NCBI RefSeq assembly: GCF_003751445.1
Contig: NZ_RJUU01000001.1
Location: forward strand, 4,881,001 to 4,945,000
Origin: Streptomyces sp. 840.1
GTDB lineage: Bacteria > Actinomycetota > Actinomycetes > Streptomycetales > Streptomycetaceae
Direction: 5' to 3'
DNA: 64,000 bases
Each line of letters starts with the position of its first letter. Position 1 is the first letter of the stretch. The notes beneath the pieces were generated by a model, which was not told where the DNA came from, ran no database searches, and worked only from the letters and a program-made list of their open reading frames with translations. The translations under genes were made by a program, and so were the position numbers. Below, piece after piece: positions 54,295 through 63,472 of this stretch.

Positions 54295-54320
54295 ATGTGT
54301 CACGGCGTACCGGAGTGGAC

Positions 54321-55058
54321 TCAGTACGCGCTGTTGACGTTGTCGATCGAGCCGTACTTGTCGGCGGCGTAGTTGGCCGACGCGGTGATGTTGGCGACCG
54401 GGTCGTACTGGTCGTGGGGGGTGCCGCCGACGTGGTAGGCGTCGAAGGTCGGCTTGATGATCTGCAGCAGCCCCTTCGACGGGACACCGTTGACCGCGTT
54501 GACGTCCCAGTCGTTGATGGCCTTCGGGTTGCCGCTGGACTCGCGGATGATGTTGCGGTGCAGGCCGTCGTAGGTGCCCGGGATGCCCTTGGACTTCATG
54601 ATGGCCAGGGACTCCTTGATCCAGCCGTCCAGGTTGTTCGAGAAGACCGGGGTACGGGACTCGGAGCGGCTGGCGCCCTGCTTGCCACGCTTGGCCGCGG
54701 CCTTCTTGGCCTTCGCCTTGGCCTTGGCCTTGGCGTGAGCCTTGGCCTCGGCCTTCTTGGCCTTCGCCTTCGAGGCGGCCTTGGCCTTCGCGGCGTCGGA
54801 CGCCTTGATCAGCTGCGCGGCGGTGGAGTGCTGCTCGATGACGCTGGCCTGGATCGTCTTGGCCTGCGAGGAGCCGGCGGCCGACGCGAAGACGACAGGG
54901 GCGCCGGAGATGGCCTGCGGCTCGGTCTCGGCATCGGCGTTACCGGGCACCAGCGACAACGAGAGCGCAGCGGCGGCGACGGCGGATATACCGGCGACGG
55001 AGAGCTTCTGGGTCTTGTTCATACGACGGAGACGGCCGGGAATGCTGGACGCGGACAT
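54321..55058 (-). CDS. Secreted lytic-transglycosylase-like protein with Lys/Ala spacer
   Basis: 245 residues. Signal region (about 1-48, basic start then LSVAGISAVAAAALSLSLVPGNADA), a spacer, then a Lys/Ala-rich low-complexity segment (about 88-125, KAKAKK repeats), and a C-terminal lysozyme-like SLT domain. The catalytic Glu is in IIRESSGNPKAIN (near 173), followed by SKGLLQIIKPTF and the closing YGSIDNVNSAY. It cleaves peptidoglycan outside the membrane. The basic segment could bind teichoic acids or DNA. GAGG lies 7 nt ahead of ATG 55058. Confidence 0.88.
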   Translation of the reverse strand: MSASSIPGRLRRMNKTQKLSVAGISAVAAAALSLSLVPGNADAETEPQAISGAPVVFASAAGSSQAKTIQASVIEQHSTAAQLIKASDAAKAKAASKAKAKKAEAKAHAKAKAKAKAKKAAAKRGKQGASRSESRTPVFSNNLDGWIKESLAIMKSKGIPGTYDGLHRNIIRESSGNPKAINDWDVNAVNGVPSKGLLQIIKPTFDAYHVGGTPHDQYDPVANITASANYAADKYGSIDNVNSAY

Positions 55059-55240
55059 GCAGGTACCTCTTCGAATCGCGGAAGTCCTCACGGAGGACGA
55101 AGACGGGAGGCGGCATCGCATCTCCGTCGGGGACGATTGCAATTCTTAGCGACCGCAAAATGGTGTGGCAAAGGTGTGACGTACGAAGCCGGGTAGTGGT
55201 CCCGGGCGCGGTTCGCAGGTCTCGATCCGGGCTCGTTCCT

Positions 55241-55262
55241 GCCCATATAGCGCCCATATCGC
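55241..55262. repeat. Adjacent 11-bp direct repeats in a divergent promoter region
   Basis: GCCCATATAGC and GCCCATATCGC lie head to tail, with partially similar CCTTATTTGTC next. They sit in the 450-bp space between the transglycosylase and histidine kinase genes, which shows no ORF of merit. An 11-bp period suits an OmpR-type or other response-regulator site. Confidence 0.5.
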
Positions 55263-55508
55263 CCTTATTTGTCCACTAGGTGACTTCGTAAGTGACCCAG
55301 GTCCTATGCGCGGCCTCACATCGGCCGTGTATCAATCTCACCAACCGTTGCTGCAGCAATTCGGAGTGTGAGGCTCCACGCCCCGTTCTCCGCACCCGGC
55401 ACCGTGGGCGCGGCACGATCCGACCCGGAGGACCTAGTCCCTGCGCCCTAATCGGCGGCCGTCCACAGGCCGATACGGGGGCTGTGACCCGCCGGTACGG
55501 TGAGCCCC

Positions 55509-56660
55509 ATGAGTCATCGCCCACCGGCGGGCGGCCTTGCGGCAGTGAGTGCCGCACTGCTCGCCATGAGCCGGCACCTGGAAACGCGGGACGTCCTGAA
55601 GACGATCGTCGCCTCGGCCCGTGAGCTGCTCGACGCCGAGTACGCGGCGCTCGGGGTCCCGGACGACCACGGCGGCTTCGCCCAGTTCGTCGTCGACGGC
55701 GTGAGCGACGAACAGTGGAAGGCCATCGGCCCGCTTCCCCGGCAGCACGGCATCCTCGCCGCGATGCTGCACGAGGCGGGGCCCGAGCGTCTCGCCGACG
55801 TCCGCGAGGACCCGCGCTTCGGGGGCTGGCCGTCCGCCCACCCCGACATGTCCGACTTCCTGGGCCTGCCCATCAGGGACGGCGACGAGACCATCGGCGC
55901 CCTCTTCCTCGCCAACAAGCGCTGCCCGAAGCCCGAGGGCAGCTGCGGGTTCACCGCCGACGACGAGGAACTGCTGGGGATCCTCGCCCAGCACGCGGCG
56001 ATCGCCCTGACCAATGCCCGGCTCTACGAGCGCAGCCGCGAGCTCACCATCGCCGAGGAGCGCTCCCGCCTCGCCCACGAGCTGCACGACGCGGTCAGCC
56101 AGAAGCTGTTCTCCCTGCGGCTCACCGCGCAGGCCGCCGCCACTCTGGTCGACCGTGACCCGGTCCGCGCCAAGGGCGAACTGCAGCAGGTCGCGGCCCT
56201 GGCGGCGGAGGCGGTGGACGAGCTGCGGGCAGCGGTGGTCGAACTGCGCCCCGCCGCACTCGACGAGGACGGCTTGATCGCCACCCTCCGTACCCAGATC
56301 CAGGTCCTGGACCGCGCCCACACGGCCCGGGTCACTTTCGAGAGCCTGGGCGTGCGGGCACTGCCCGCCTCACAGGAGGAAGCGCTGCTCAGGGTCTCCC
56401 AGGAGGCCCTGCACAACGCCCTGCGCCACTCGGGGGCCGCCCGCGTCGACGTCACGCTCGTACGGGGCAGCGGCGGCGGCACGGTGCTCCGGATCGCCGA
56501 CGACGGCTGCGGCTTCGAGCCGGCGGCCACCCGCCGGGCGGGACGGCATCTGGGCCTCGTCTCCATGCGGGACCGCGCGAGCGGCGTCGGCGGAAAGCTC
56601 ACCGTTGAATCGGCGCCCGGCAAGGGCACCACGATCGAGATGGAGGTACCCGGTGGCTGA
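55509..56660 (+). CDS. Histidine kinase with GAF domain (NarL-system type)
   Basis: 383 residues, soluble. GAF sensor domain (about 12-170, with FLGLPIRDGDETIGALFLANK and a single Cys in NKRCPKPEGSCGF), HisKA_3 dimerisation helix with the phosphoacceptor His near 195 (LAHELHDAVSQKLFSL), and HATPase (EEALLRVSQEALHNALRHS, DDGCGF, GLVSMRDRA). It lacks membrane helices, so it senses a cytoplasmic cue, perhaps gas or redox. ATG 55509 is 7 nt after TACGGT, a leaderless pattern; GTG 55500 is possible. It overlaps the regulator gene by 8 bp. Confidence 0.9.
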   Translation: MSHRPPAGGLAAVSAALLAMSRHLETRDVLKTIVASARELLDAEYAALGVPDDHGGFAQFVVDGVSDEQWKAIGPLPRQHGILAAMLHEAGPERLADVREDPRFGGWPSAHPDMSDFLGLPIRDGDETIGALFLANKRCPKPEGSCGFTADDEELLGILAQHAAIALTNARLYERSRELTIAEERSRLAHELHDAVSQKLFSLRLTAQAAATLVDRDPVRAKGELQQVAALAAEAVDELRAAVVELRPAALDEDGLIATLRTQIQVLDRAHTARVTFESLGVRALPASQEEALLRVSQEALHNALRHSGAARVDVTLVRGSGGGTVLRIADDGCGFEPAATRRAGRHLGLVSMRDRASGVGGKLTVESAPGKGTTIEMEVPGG

Positions 56661-57297
56661 CAGGATCATCAGGGTGCTGCTGGTCGACGACCACCAGGTG
56701 GTCCGCCGCGGTCTGCGTACGTTCCTGGAGATCCAGGACGACATGGAGGTCGTGGGAGAGGCCTCCGACGGAGCCGAGGGAGTGGCCAGGACCGAGGAGC
56801 TGCGCCCCGACGTGGTGCTCATGGACATCAAGATGCCCGGCACCGACGGCATCGAGGCGCTGCGCAGGCTCCGGGAGCTGGAGAACCCGGCCAAGGTGCT
56901 GATCGTCACCAGCTTCACCGAACAGCGCACCGTCGTTCCCGCCCTGCGCGCGGGCGCCTCCGGGTACGTCTACAAGGACGTCGACCCGGACGCGCTGGCG
57001 GGCGCCATCCGCTCGGTGTACGCGGGCCATGTCCTGCTCCAGCCGGAAGTGGCGGGAGCGCTGCTCGCCCAGGACGACCCGGGCAGCGGTACGGGCCGGG
57101 GGAGCACCCTCACGGAACGGGAGCGCGAAGTGCTGGGCCTCATCGCCGACGGCCGCTCCAACCGGGAGATCGCGCGGGCCCTGGTGCTCTCCGAGAAGAC
57201 GGTCAAGACGCACGTCTCGAACATTCTGATGAAGCTGGATCTCTCGGACCGCACCCAGGCCGCGCTCTGGGCGGTCCGGCACGGGGCGGCGGGCTGA
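56653..57297 (+). CDS. NarL/FixJ-family response regulator
   Basis: 214 residues. Receiver domain with Asp12/Asp13, phosphorylated Asp58 (VLMDIKMPG) and Lys in GYVYKD. The LuxR-type HTH is at the C-terminus (LTEREREVLGLIADGRSNREIARALVLSEKTVKTHVSNIL). GTG 56653 lies within the end of the kinase gene (8-bp overlap), so the two are made in fixed ratio. Its closest downstream gene is chpE, 146 bp away, which may or may not be a target. Confidence 0.93.
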   Translation: MADRIIRVLLVDDHQVVRRGLRTFLEIQDDMEVVGEASDGAEGVARTEELRPDVVLMDIKMPGTDGIEALRRLRELENPAKVLIVTSFTEQRTVVPALRAGASGYVYKDVDPDALAGAIRSVYAGHVLLQPEVAGALLAQDDPGSGTGRGSTLTEREREVLGLIADGRSNREIARALVLSEKTVKTHVSNILMKLDLSDRTQAALWAVRHGAAG

Positions 57298-57443
57298 CCG
57301 GGCGGCCGCACCGGCCACGCGCCACCGGGCTGAGATTCATACTGTCGGGTGTATGTCACTCGAACGGCGCATCCTCCCCGGCGGCGGGGCGTTCTCCACG
57401 GTGCTGCGGCGGCTGGCCGCAGCGACGCTAGGAGGATCCTGAA

Positions 57444-57695
57444 GTGAAGAACCTGAAGAAGGCCGCTGCCGTCACCATGATCGCCGGTGGCATCATCGCT
57501 GCCGGTGCCGGCGCGGCCTCCGCCACCGGTCACAGCGGTGCGGGCGCCCACGGTGTCGCGACCCACTCCCCGGGCGTTGCCAGCGGCAACCTCGTGCAGG
57601 TGCCGGTCCACGTGCCGGTGAACGTGGTCGGCAACACCGTCAACGTGATCGGCCTGCTCAACCCGGCGTTCGGCAACTTCGGCCTGAACGGCTGA
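57444..57695 (+). CDS. chpE: Chaplin ChpE (short, cysteine-free)
   Basis: 83 residues. Signal peptide about 1-27 (MKNLKKAAAVTMIAGGIIAA then ASA). The mature part is one chaplin domain, SPGVASGNLVQVPVHVPVNV and VGNTVNVIGLLNPAFGN. Chaplins usually have two Cys; this one has none, which is the known property of S. coelicolor ChpE. It is secreted and assembles into the amyloid coat of aerial hyphae and spores. AGGAGG lies 8 nt ahead of GTG 57444. A hairpin follows. Confidence 0.93.
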   Translation: MKNLKKAAAVTMIAGGIIAAGAGAASATGHSGAGAHGVATHSPGVASGNLVQVPVHVPVNVVGNTVNVIGLLNPAFGNFGLNG

Positions 57696-57720
57696 CGCCA
57701 CGCACACTCTGCGACACCAC

Positions 57721-57756
57721 CGGGCGGGCCCGGGCCTTCACGAAGGCCCGCCCGGC
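57721..57756 (+). terminator. Hairpin after chpE
   Basis: GGGCCTT-CACG-AAGGCCC with outer CGGGCG/CGCCCG pairs, 26 bp past the chpE stop. The remaining space to 57917 holds two copies of CGCAGGGCCGTCCC (57842-57855 and 57903-57916) and no gene. Confidence 0.75.
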
Positions 57757-57916
57757 GGCACAACAGGACCCGTCGCAGCACCTGAGGACGACGCGCGACG
57801 GGGAATGCACACCGGGCCGCGCACCGGCCAGGCCCCTTACACGCAGGGCCGTCCCGCAGCCTCTCGATCGAGCGTGCTGTCAACCTCCGTAGAGCCCGTG
57901 TGCGCAGGGCCGTCCC

Positions 57917-58696
57917 CTACCGCGCCCGCTCCTCCACATACGCGTTGTACGCCGCCACCTGCGCCCGCCGGGCCACCCGCTCCACCGGCCGCAGCACCTC
58001 CCCCCGCGCCGCCATCTCCGACGCGCTCACCGCCCCGCCGTGCCCGTGCTCGTACGCCAGCGAGACCAGCAGCCCCACCCGCTGCGCCAGCTCCAGCACC
58101 CGCACCGCCCGCGGCGGATACCCCGGGGCCAGCACCTCGCGCCCCCGCTCCGCCCGCGCCCGGTACGCGTCCAGCGCCGCTTCGGCCACCGGCCCCGACC
58201 CCGCCACGTCCAGCCGCGACAGCGCCGCCGTCGCATCCCGCAACGCCTCCGCGAGCTCCCGCTCCGCCTCGCCCAGCGACGGCACATCGGCGGGCGGCGC
58301 CTCCCGCACCGCCAGGCAGTGCCACGCCACCGCGACGTGGAGATCCCCGGCCGGGCCCGACTCACGCACCTCGGGCACCAGCCCGTAGGGCGCGCCGTAG
58401 GTCACCACAGCCTCCTCGGCCTCCAGCGCCCTCGCGTTGAACTCCGGGGGACCGCTGAGCCCCAGCGGATGCCCGGGAACCGGCAGCGCGACCCGGAAAC
58501 CGGTCACACCGAGCCCCCGCAGCCGTCCCAGGGCGAGCGTGAGACCGACCGGCCCCGCCTCGCCCGGCAGCCCCTCGACGCGGTGCACCGCGTCCTCCCC
58601 GACGATGGCGACGGCGGCGTCGTCCGGAGAGACGAGTCCGGCCAGCAACGCGTTGCCCCAAGCGGCCAGCAGCCCTGAGCGTGGTTCCGAAAGCAT
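57917..58696 (-). CDS. Conserved protein of unknown function
   Basis: 259 residues, Ala/Glu/Arg-rich, no signal peptide or membrane helix. The N-terminal half is alpha/beta (AAVAIVGEDAVHRVEGLPGE, VTGFRVALPVPGHPLGLSGPPEFNARALEAEEAVV). The C-terminal half is a long run of charged helices (EAERELAEALRDATAALSRL and following). I recognise no family. It is monocistronic, divergent from the ABC ATPase gene with 199 bp between. Codon usage is typical of the window and the third-position GC is high, which supports it as coding. Confidence 0.72.
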   Translation of the reverse strand: MLSEPRSGLLAAWGNALLAGLVSPDDAAVAIVGEDAVHRVEGLPGEAGPVGLTLALGRLRGLGVTGFRVALPVPGHPLGLSGPPEFNARALEAEEAVVTYGAPYGLVPEVRESGPAGDLHVAVAWHCLAVREAPPADVPSLGEAERELAEALRDATAALSRLDVAGSGPVAEAALDAYRARAERGREVLAPGYPPRAVRVLELAQRVGLLVSLAYEHGHGGAVSASEMAARGEVLRPVERVARRAQVAAYNAYVEERAR

Positions 58697-58895
58697 GCCG
58701 ACAGCCTAGGGAACGGACCCGGCCCCTGTCTCACCCGTCCCGGACCCGGGCCCAGGACGGGCGGGGGACCCTGCGACAACCGTGCGACGACGGGCCCAGC
58801 GCCCGAAGCTCTCGTGCGGTGGCGTAGGTTTTCCCTGGGAGCTGTGCCCACAGGCACGCGACGATCACGAAACTGCATGGGGAGACAACGCGCTC

Positions 58896-59693
<798 letters not shown>

Positions 59694-59808
59694 GGGGCGT
59701 TCGCCGGCACCGGCCCAGGGCCCCCCGGCCCCTGACGGACCCGTGGTGCACGCGCCCGCCCCGCCTGCGCCCTGTCGGCGGAGGTGCTCGCGGTCATACG
59801 ATGACCGG

Positions 59809-60240
59809 GTGGACATCATCGACGCATGGGTGTGGTGGCTGATCGGCGCGGTGGGACTGGGCATCCCGCTCGTCCTGACCGCGATGCCCGAGTTCGGCAT
59901 GTTCGCCGTCGGGGCGGTCGCTGCGGCGGTGGTCGCGGCTCTCGGCGGCGGAGTCGTGGCCCAGGTACTGGTCTTCGTGATCGTCTCGGTGGCACTGATC
60001 GCGGTGGTCCGGCCGATCGCCAACCGGCACCGCTCGGACCGGCCCCATCACGCCACCGGCATCGACGCCCTGAAAGGCCGCCAGGCCGTCGTCCTGGAAC
60101 GGGTCACCGGCGAAGGCGGCCGGATCAAGCTGGCCGGGGAGATCTGGTCGGCGCGCGCCCTGGATGCGGAACTGAGCTACGAACCCGGCCAACAGGTCGA
60201 TGTCGTCGAAATCGACGGAGCCACCGCCGTCGTCATGTGA
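59809..60240 (+). CDS. NfeD-family membrane protein (short form)
   Basis: 143 residues: two or three membrane helices (about 8-70) then the C-terminal NfeD OB-fold (about 85-143, ALKGRQAVVLERVTGEGGRIKLAGEIWSARAL). The short form lacks the protease domain and pairs with SPFH proteins. GTG 59809 is 6 nt after TACGAT without a ribosome site, a leaderless pattern. The SPFH gene follows at 155 bp. Confidence 0.88.
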   Translation: MDIIDAWVWWLIGAVGLGIPLVLTAMPEFGMFAVGAVAAAVVAALGGGVVAQVLVFVIVSVALIAVVRPIANRHRSDRPHHATGIDALKGRQAVVLERVTGEGGRIKLAGEIWSARALDAELSYEPGQQVDVVEIDGATAVVM

Positions 60241-60395
60241 CCGAACAGCCCACACGGCAGAGCCCGTTCTGTCAGACTCGATGTCGATCATCGTGAGAAC
60301 CGGACCGGCAGGACAACCGACTGGCTCCGGCCCCTCACACGATCTCGACCTCGATCATCGCGATCCGTCGGCAACCGAAGGGCACGAGGAAAACG

Positions 60396-61337
60396 ATGCA
60401 ACCGATCATCATCGTCCTGATCATTCTGGTGGTGCTCGTCTTCATCGCTCTGATCAAGACGATCCAGGTCATCCCACAGGCCAGCGCCGCCATCGTGGAG
60501 CGTTTCGGCCGGTACACCCGCACCCTCAACGCAGGCCTGAACATCGTCGTCCCGTTCATCGACTCGATCCGCAACCGGATCGACCTCCGTGAACAGGTCG
60601 TGCCCTTCCCGCCGCAGCCGGTGATCACCCAGGACAACCTGGTCGTCAACATCGACACGGTCATCTACTACCAGGTGACCGACGCACGGGCCGCGACGTA
60701 CGAAGTGGCCAGCTACATCCAGGCCATCGAGCAGCTCACCGTCACCACGCTCCGCAACATCATCGGCGGCATGGACCTGGAACGGACGCTGACCTCCCGC
60801 GAGGAGATCAACGCCGCCCTGCGCGGAGTCCTCGACGAAGCCACCGGCAAGTGGGGCATCAGGGTCAACCGCGTCGAGCTGAAGGCGATCGAGCCGCCCA
60901 CCTCCATCCAGGACTCGATGGAGAAGCAGATGCGCGCCGACCGTGACAAGCGCGCCGCGATCCTCCAGGCCGAGGGAACGCGCCAGTCCGCGATCCTCAC
61001 CGCCGAGGGCGAGAAGCAGTCCGCGATCCTGCGCGCCGAGGGTGAGGCCAAGGCCGCCGCCCTGCGCGCGGAGGGCGAGGCCCAGGCGATCCGTACGGTC
61101 TTCGAGTCCATCCACGCCGGCGACCCGGACCAGAAGCTCCTCTCGTACCAGTACCTCCAGATGCTGCCGAAGATCGCCGAGGGCGACGCCAACAAGCTCT
61201 GGATCGTGCCCAGCGAGATCGGCGACGCGCTCAAGGGCCTCAGTGGCGCCTTCGGCAACCTCGGAACCGGCGGCATGCCCGGCTTCAACACCGGCGACTC
61301 GGGCAAGGAGCGCCGCGAGCAGCCCCCCGTCGACTGA
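60396..61337 (+). CDS. SPFH/Band-7 membrane protein (QmcA/stomatin-like)
   Basis: 313 residues. One N-terminal helix (about 2-22), SPFH domain (VIPQASAAIVERFGRYTRTL and onward to about 190), then an Ala/Glu-rich coiled coil (about 175-245, AEGTRQSAILTAEGEKQSAI and similar repeats) and a Gly-rich tail. Such proteins build oligomeric cages in membrane microdomains and affect membrane protease quality control, with NfeD as partner. ATG 60396 has CGAGGA 8 nt upstream. Confidence 0.92.
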   Translation: MQPIIIVLIILVVLVFIALIKTIQVIPQASAAIVERFGRYTRTLNAGLNIVVPFIDSIRNRIDLREQVVPFPPQPVITQDNLVVNIDTVIYYQVTDARAATYEVASYIQAIEQLTVTTLRNIIGGMDLERTLTSREEINAALRGVLDEATGKWGIRVNRVELKAIEPPTSIQDSMEKQMRADRDKRAAILQAEGTRQSAILTAEGEKQSAILRAEGEAKAAALRAEGEAQAIRTVFESIHAGDPDQKLLSYQYLQMLPKIAEGDANKLWIVPSEIGDALKGLSGAFGNLGTGGMPGFNTGDSGKERREQPPVD

Positions 61338-61399
61338 CGTGTACACCCCCTCGGGCATGATCAGTGCACCAAGCACCGATCAGCCACGGGGGATTCGGG

Positions 61400-62167
61400 A
61401 TGACCATCTGGGAGATGCTCGCCGTCTTCGCCGCGGGCATCAGCGCGGGCACGATCAACACGATCGTCGGTTCGGGAACGCTGATCACCTTCCCGGTACT
61501 GCTCGCCACCGGCCTGCCCCCGGTCACCGCCACGGTCTCCAACGCACTCGGCCTGATCCCCGGTTCCATCAGCGGTGCGATCGGCTACCGCAAGGAGCTC
61601 GAAGGGCAGCGCCCACGCGTCCTGAAGCTGGCCGTGGGCGCGCTCATCGGCGGACTGACCGGCGCCACGCTGCTGCTGGCGCTGCCGTCCACCGCGTTCG
61701 AGACCATCGTGCCGATCCTGGTCGCCATGGCCCTCGTCCTGGTCATCCTGCAACCGCGCATCAGCAAAGCCGTCCAGCGCCGCCGCGAACAGACCGGCGT
61801 CCCGGCCCGCCCCGACGGCGGCCCGCTGCTCTTCGTCGGCCTGATGCTCGCCAGCGTCTACGGCGGCTACTTCACCGCCGCGCAGGGGATCATCTACCTC
61901 TCCCTGATGGGCATGCTGCTCGACGACACGATGCAGCGACTCAACGCCGTGAAGAACGTCCTGGCCGCCGTCGTCAACAGCATTGCCGCACTCTTCTTCC
62001 TCTTCGTCGCCGAGTTCGACTGGACCGCCGTCGTACTGATCGCGGTCGGCTCCGCGCTCGGCGGCCAGATCGGCGCCAAGGTCGGCCGCCGGCTCAGCCC
62101 CGCCATCCTGCGCGCTCTCATCGTCACGGTCGGAACGGTCGCCATCGTCCAACTGCTGCTCCGCTGA
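61400..62167 (+). CDS. TauE/SafE (TSUP) family permease
   Basis: 255 residues with about eight membrane helices in two repeats. The TSUP hallmarks are AAGISAGTINTIVGSGTLITFPVLL (about 9-33) and the second-half GLMLASVYGGYFTAAQGIIYL (about 149-170). GGGGGA lies 7 nt ahead of ATG 61400. The family exports sulfite, sulfonates or related organic anions; the exact substrate is unknown. It starts 62 bp after the SPFH stop and is possibly cotranscribed. Confidence 0.88.
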   Translation: MTIWEMLAVFAAGISAGTINTIVGSGTLITFPVLLATGLPPVTATVSNALGLIPGSISGAIGYRKELEGQRPRVLKLAVGALIGGLTGATLLLALPSTAFETIVPILVAMALVLVILQPRISKAVQRRREQTGVPARPDGGPLLFVGLMLASVYGGYFTAAQGIIYLSLMGMLLDDTMQRLNAVKNVLAAVVNSIAALFFLFVAEFDWTAVVLIAVGSALGGQIGAKVGRRLSPAILRALIVTVGTVAIVQLLLR

Positions 62168-62174
62168 GAAGCGG

Positions 62175-62202
62175 CAGCCCGCCTCCGCACGGAGACGGGC
62201 TG
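62175..62202. terminator. Hairpin between converging TauE-type and HNH genes
   Basis: CAGCCCG-C-CTCCG, 2-nt loop, CGGAG-A-CGGGCTG; a 12-bp stem with one mismatch. Confidence 0.65.
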
Positions 62203-62228
62203 TGGCTACCGCAAGGGGCGTAGACCTA

Positions 62229-62735
62229 CTACGCCGCCGACTGCGCCAGCCACTCCGGCAGCGCCGACCGGTCACCGGCCCCGAGCGCCAGCAGCATCGC
62301 ATCCGCGGGCGACGGTACGAACGGCTGCCGCAACAGCGGCATCCCCGCCTGCTCCGGCGTACGGGCCGCCTTGCGGTGGTTGTCCTCGGCGCAGGACGCC
62401 ACCGTGTTCAGCCAGGTGTCCTGACCCCCCTGGGCACGCGGCACCACGTGGTCGACGGTGCTCGCCCGCCGCCCGCAGTACGCGCACCGGTGCTGGTCCC
62501 GTATGAGCACACCCCTTCTGGACCACGGGGCGTGTCTTCGGAACGGCACCCTCACGTACCGGCAGAGCCTGATCACCCTCGGCACCGGAATGTCCACAGC
62601 GGCACCGCGCATACGGAGGCCGGGATGCGACTGCTCGACGACGGCCTTGTCCTGCAGAATCAGCACCACCGCACGGTTCAGCGTCACCGTCGACAGAGGC
62701 TCGAAGCTCGCATTCAGTACCAGCGTGTCCCGCAT
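62229..62735 (-). CDS. HNH endonuclease family protein
   Basis: 168 residues. The N-terminal strand-rich part (MRDTLVLNASFEPLSTVTLN) is followed by a zinc-supported HNH domain: QHRCAYCGRRASTVDHVVPRAQGG (about 95-118) and CAEDNHRKAARTP. The His, Asn and His positions of the HNH fold and two Cys of the first zinc knuckle are present. Proteins like this are widespread core genes in actinobacteria without proven role; a free-standing nicking or repair nuclease is possible. GGGAGG lies 8 nt ahead of ATG 62735. Confidence 0.87.
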   Translation of the reverse strand: MRDTLVLNASFEPLSTVTLNRAVVLILQDKAVVEQSHPGLRMRGAAVDIPVPRVIRLCRYVRVPFRRHAPWSRRGVLIRDQHRCAYCGRRASTVDHVVPRAQGGQDTWLNTVASCAEDNHRKAARTPEQAGMPLLRQPFVPSPADAMLLALGAGDRSALPEWLAQSAA

Positions 62736-62811
62736 CCCGCCCACCTCCCGTGTGCCGCCCGCCGCCTGGCAGGCCCGGATCAACTCTGGCCGGGCAGGCC
62801 GCAATGGACAA

Positions 62812-62860
62812 CGCAATAAAAAGTGCCCTGCCCTGATCTCTCCAGGACCAGGGCAGGGCA
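62812..62860 (-). terminator. Intrinsic terminator with T-run, minus strand
   Basis: 12-bp stem TGCCCTGCCCTG/CAGGGCAGGGCA (62824-62860), followed on the minus strand by CTTTTTATTG. It is the only classical U-run terminator noticed in the window, 30 bp past the PEBP gene stop. Confidence 0.88.
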
Positions 62861-62890
62861 AACAGGGGGGAACTATCGACTTTGCGGGCT

Positions 62891-63421
62891 TCAGGCAGGC
62901 TCGGCGTACTCACCGATCAGCTGGGCTCGGCCCAGCGTGTGGAAACGCAGATTGAAACCGACCACGGCGGGCGACGCGTCGCTGTCCGGACCGAGCTTCT
63001 CGCTGTCCACCGCGTACACGGTGAACACGTACCGGTGATTCTCGCCGGGCGGCGGCGCGGCGCCGCCGAACTCCTTCGACCCGTAGTCGTTGCGGACGTG
63101 CACGGCGCCCGGGGGCAGCCCCTCGAACGCGCCGCCGCCCGCACCCGCCGGCAGCTCCGTGACCGACGCCGGGATGTCGAAGAGCACCCAGTGCCAGAAC
63201 CCGCTGCCGGTAGGAGCGTCCGGGTCGAAGCACGTCACGGCGAAACTCTTCGTACCCGCCGGGAACCCGTCCCACCGCAGCTGCGGCGAGGTGTCCCCGG
63301 CCGCCTGCACCTGTGCGTCCGCAAGCACGGCCCCCGGTTCGAGGTCCTCGCTCACCACGGTGAACGAGGGGACCTCGGGATGGAAGTCGTGCGGCAACGG
63401 CGCCCTCTTCGGCTCGGTCAC
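62891..63421 (-). CDS. PEBP-family protein (YbhB/YbcL type)
   Basis: 176 residues, full-length for the bacterial phosphatidylethanolamine-binding-protein family. The anion pocket motifs are present: [20 protein letters not shown] (D-P-D-A-P with the following HWV) and [19 protein letters not shown] (G-x-x-HRY). No signal peptide, so cytoplasmic. GGAGAGG lies 7 nt ahead of GTG 63421. The ligand and role of the bacterial family are unknown. It lies 51 bp after the spo0M-like gene on the same strand. Confidence 0.9.
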   Translation of the reverse strand: MTEPKRAPLPHDFHPEVPSFTVVSEDLEPGAVLADAQVQAAGDTSPQLRWDGFPAGTKSFAVTCFDPDAPTGSGFWHWVLFDIPASVTELPAGAGGGAFEGLPPGAVHVRNDYGSKEFGGAAPPPGENHRYVFTVYAVDSEKLGPDSDASPAVVGFNLRFHTLGRAQLIGEYAEPA

Positions 63422-63472
63422 GTCAGCACCTCTCCTGTAGTGGTTCCGGTATCGGGGGTCTCCCCACCGACC

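Noticed and set aside
55059..55508. Possible c-di-AMP (ydaO-type) riboswitch ahead of the secreted transglycosylase
   Set aside because: Such switches precede wall-hydrolase genes in streptomycetes, but I could not find the conserved core blocks in the 450-bp leader.
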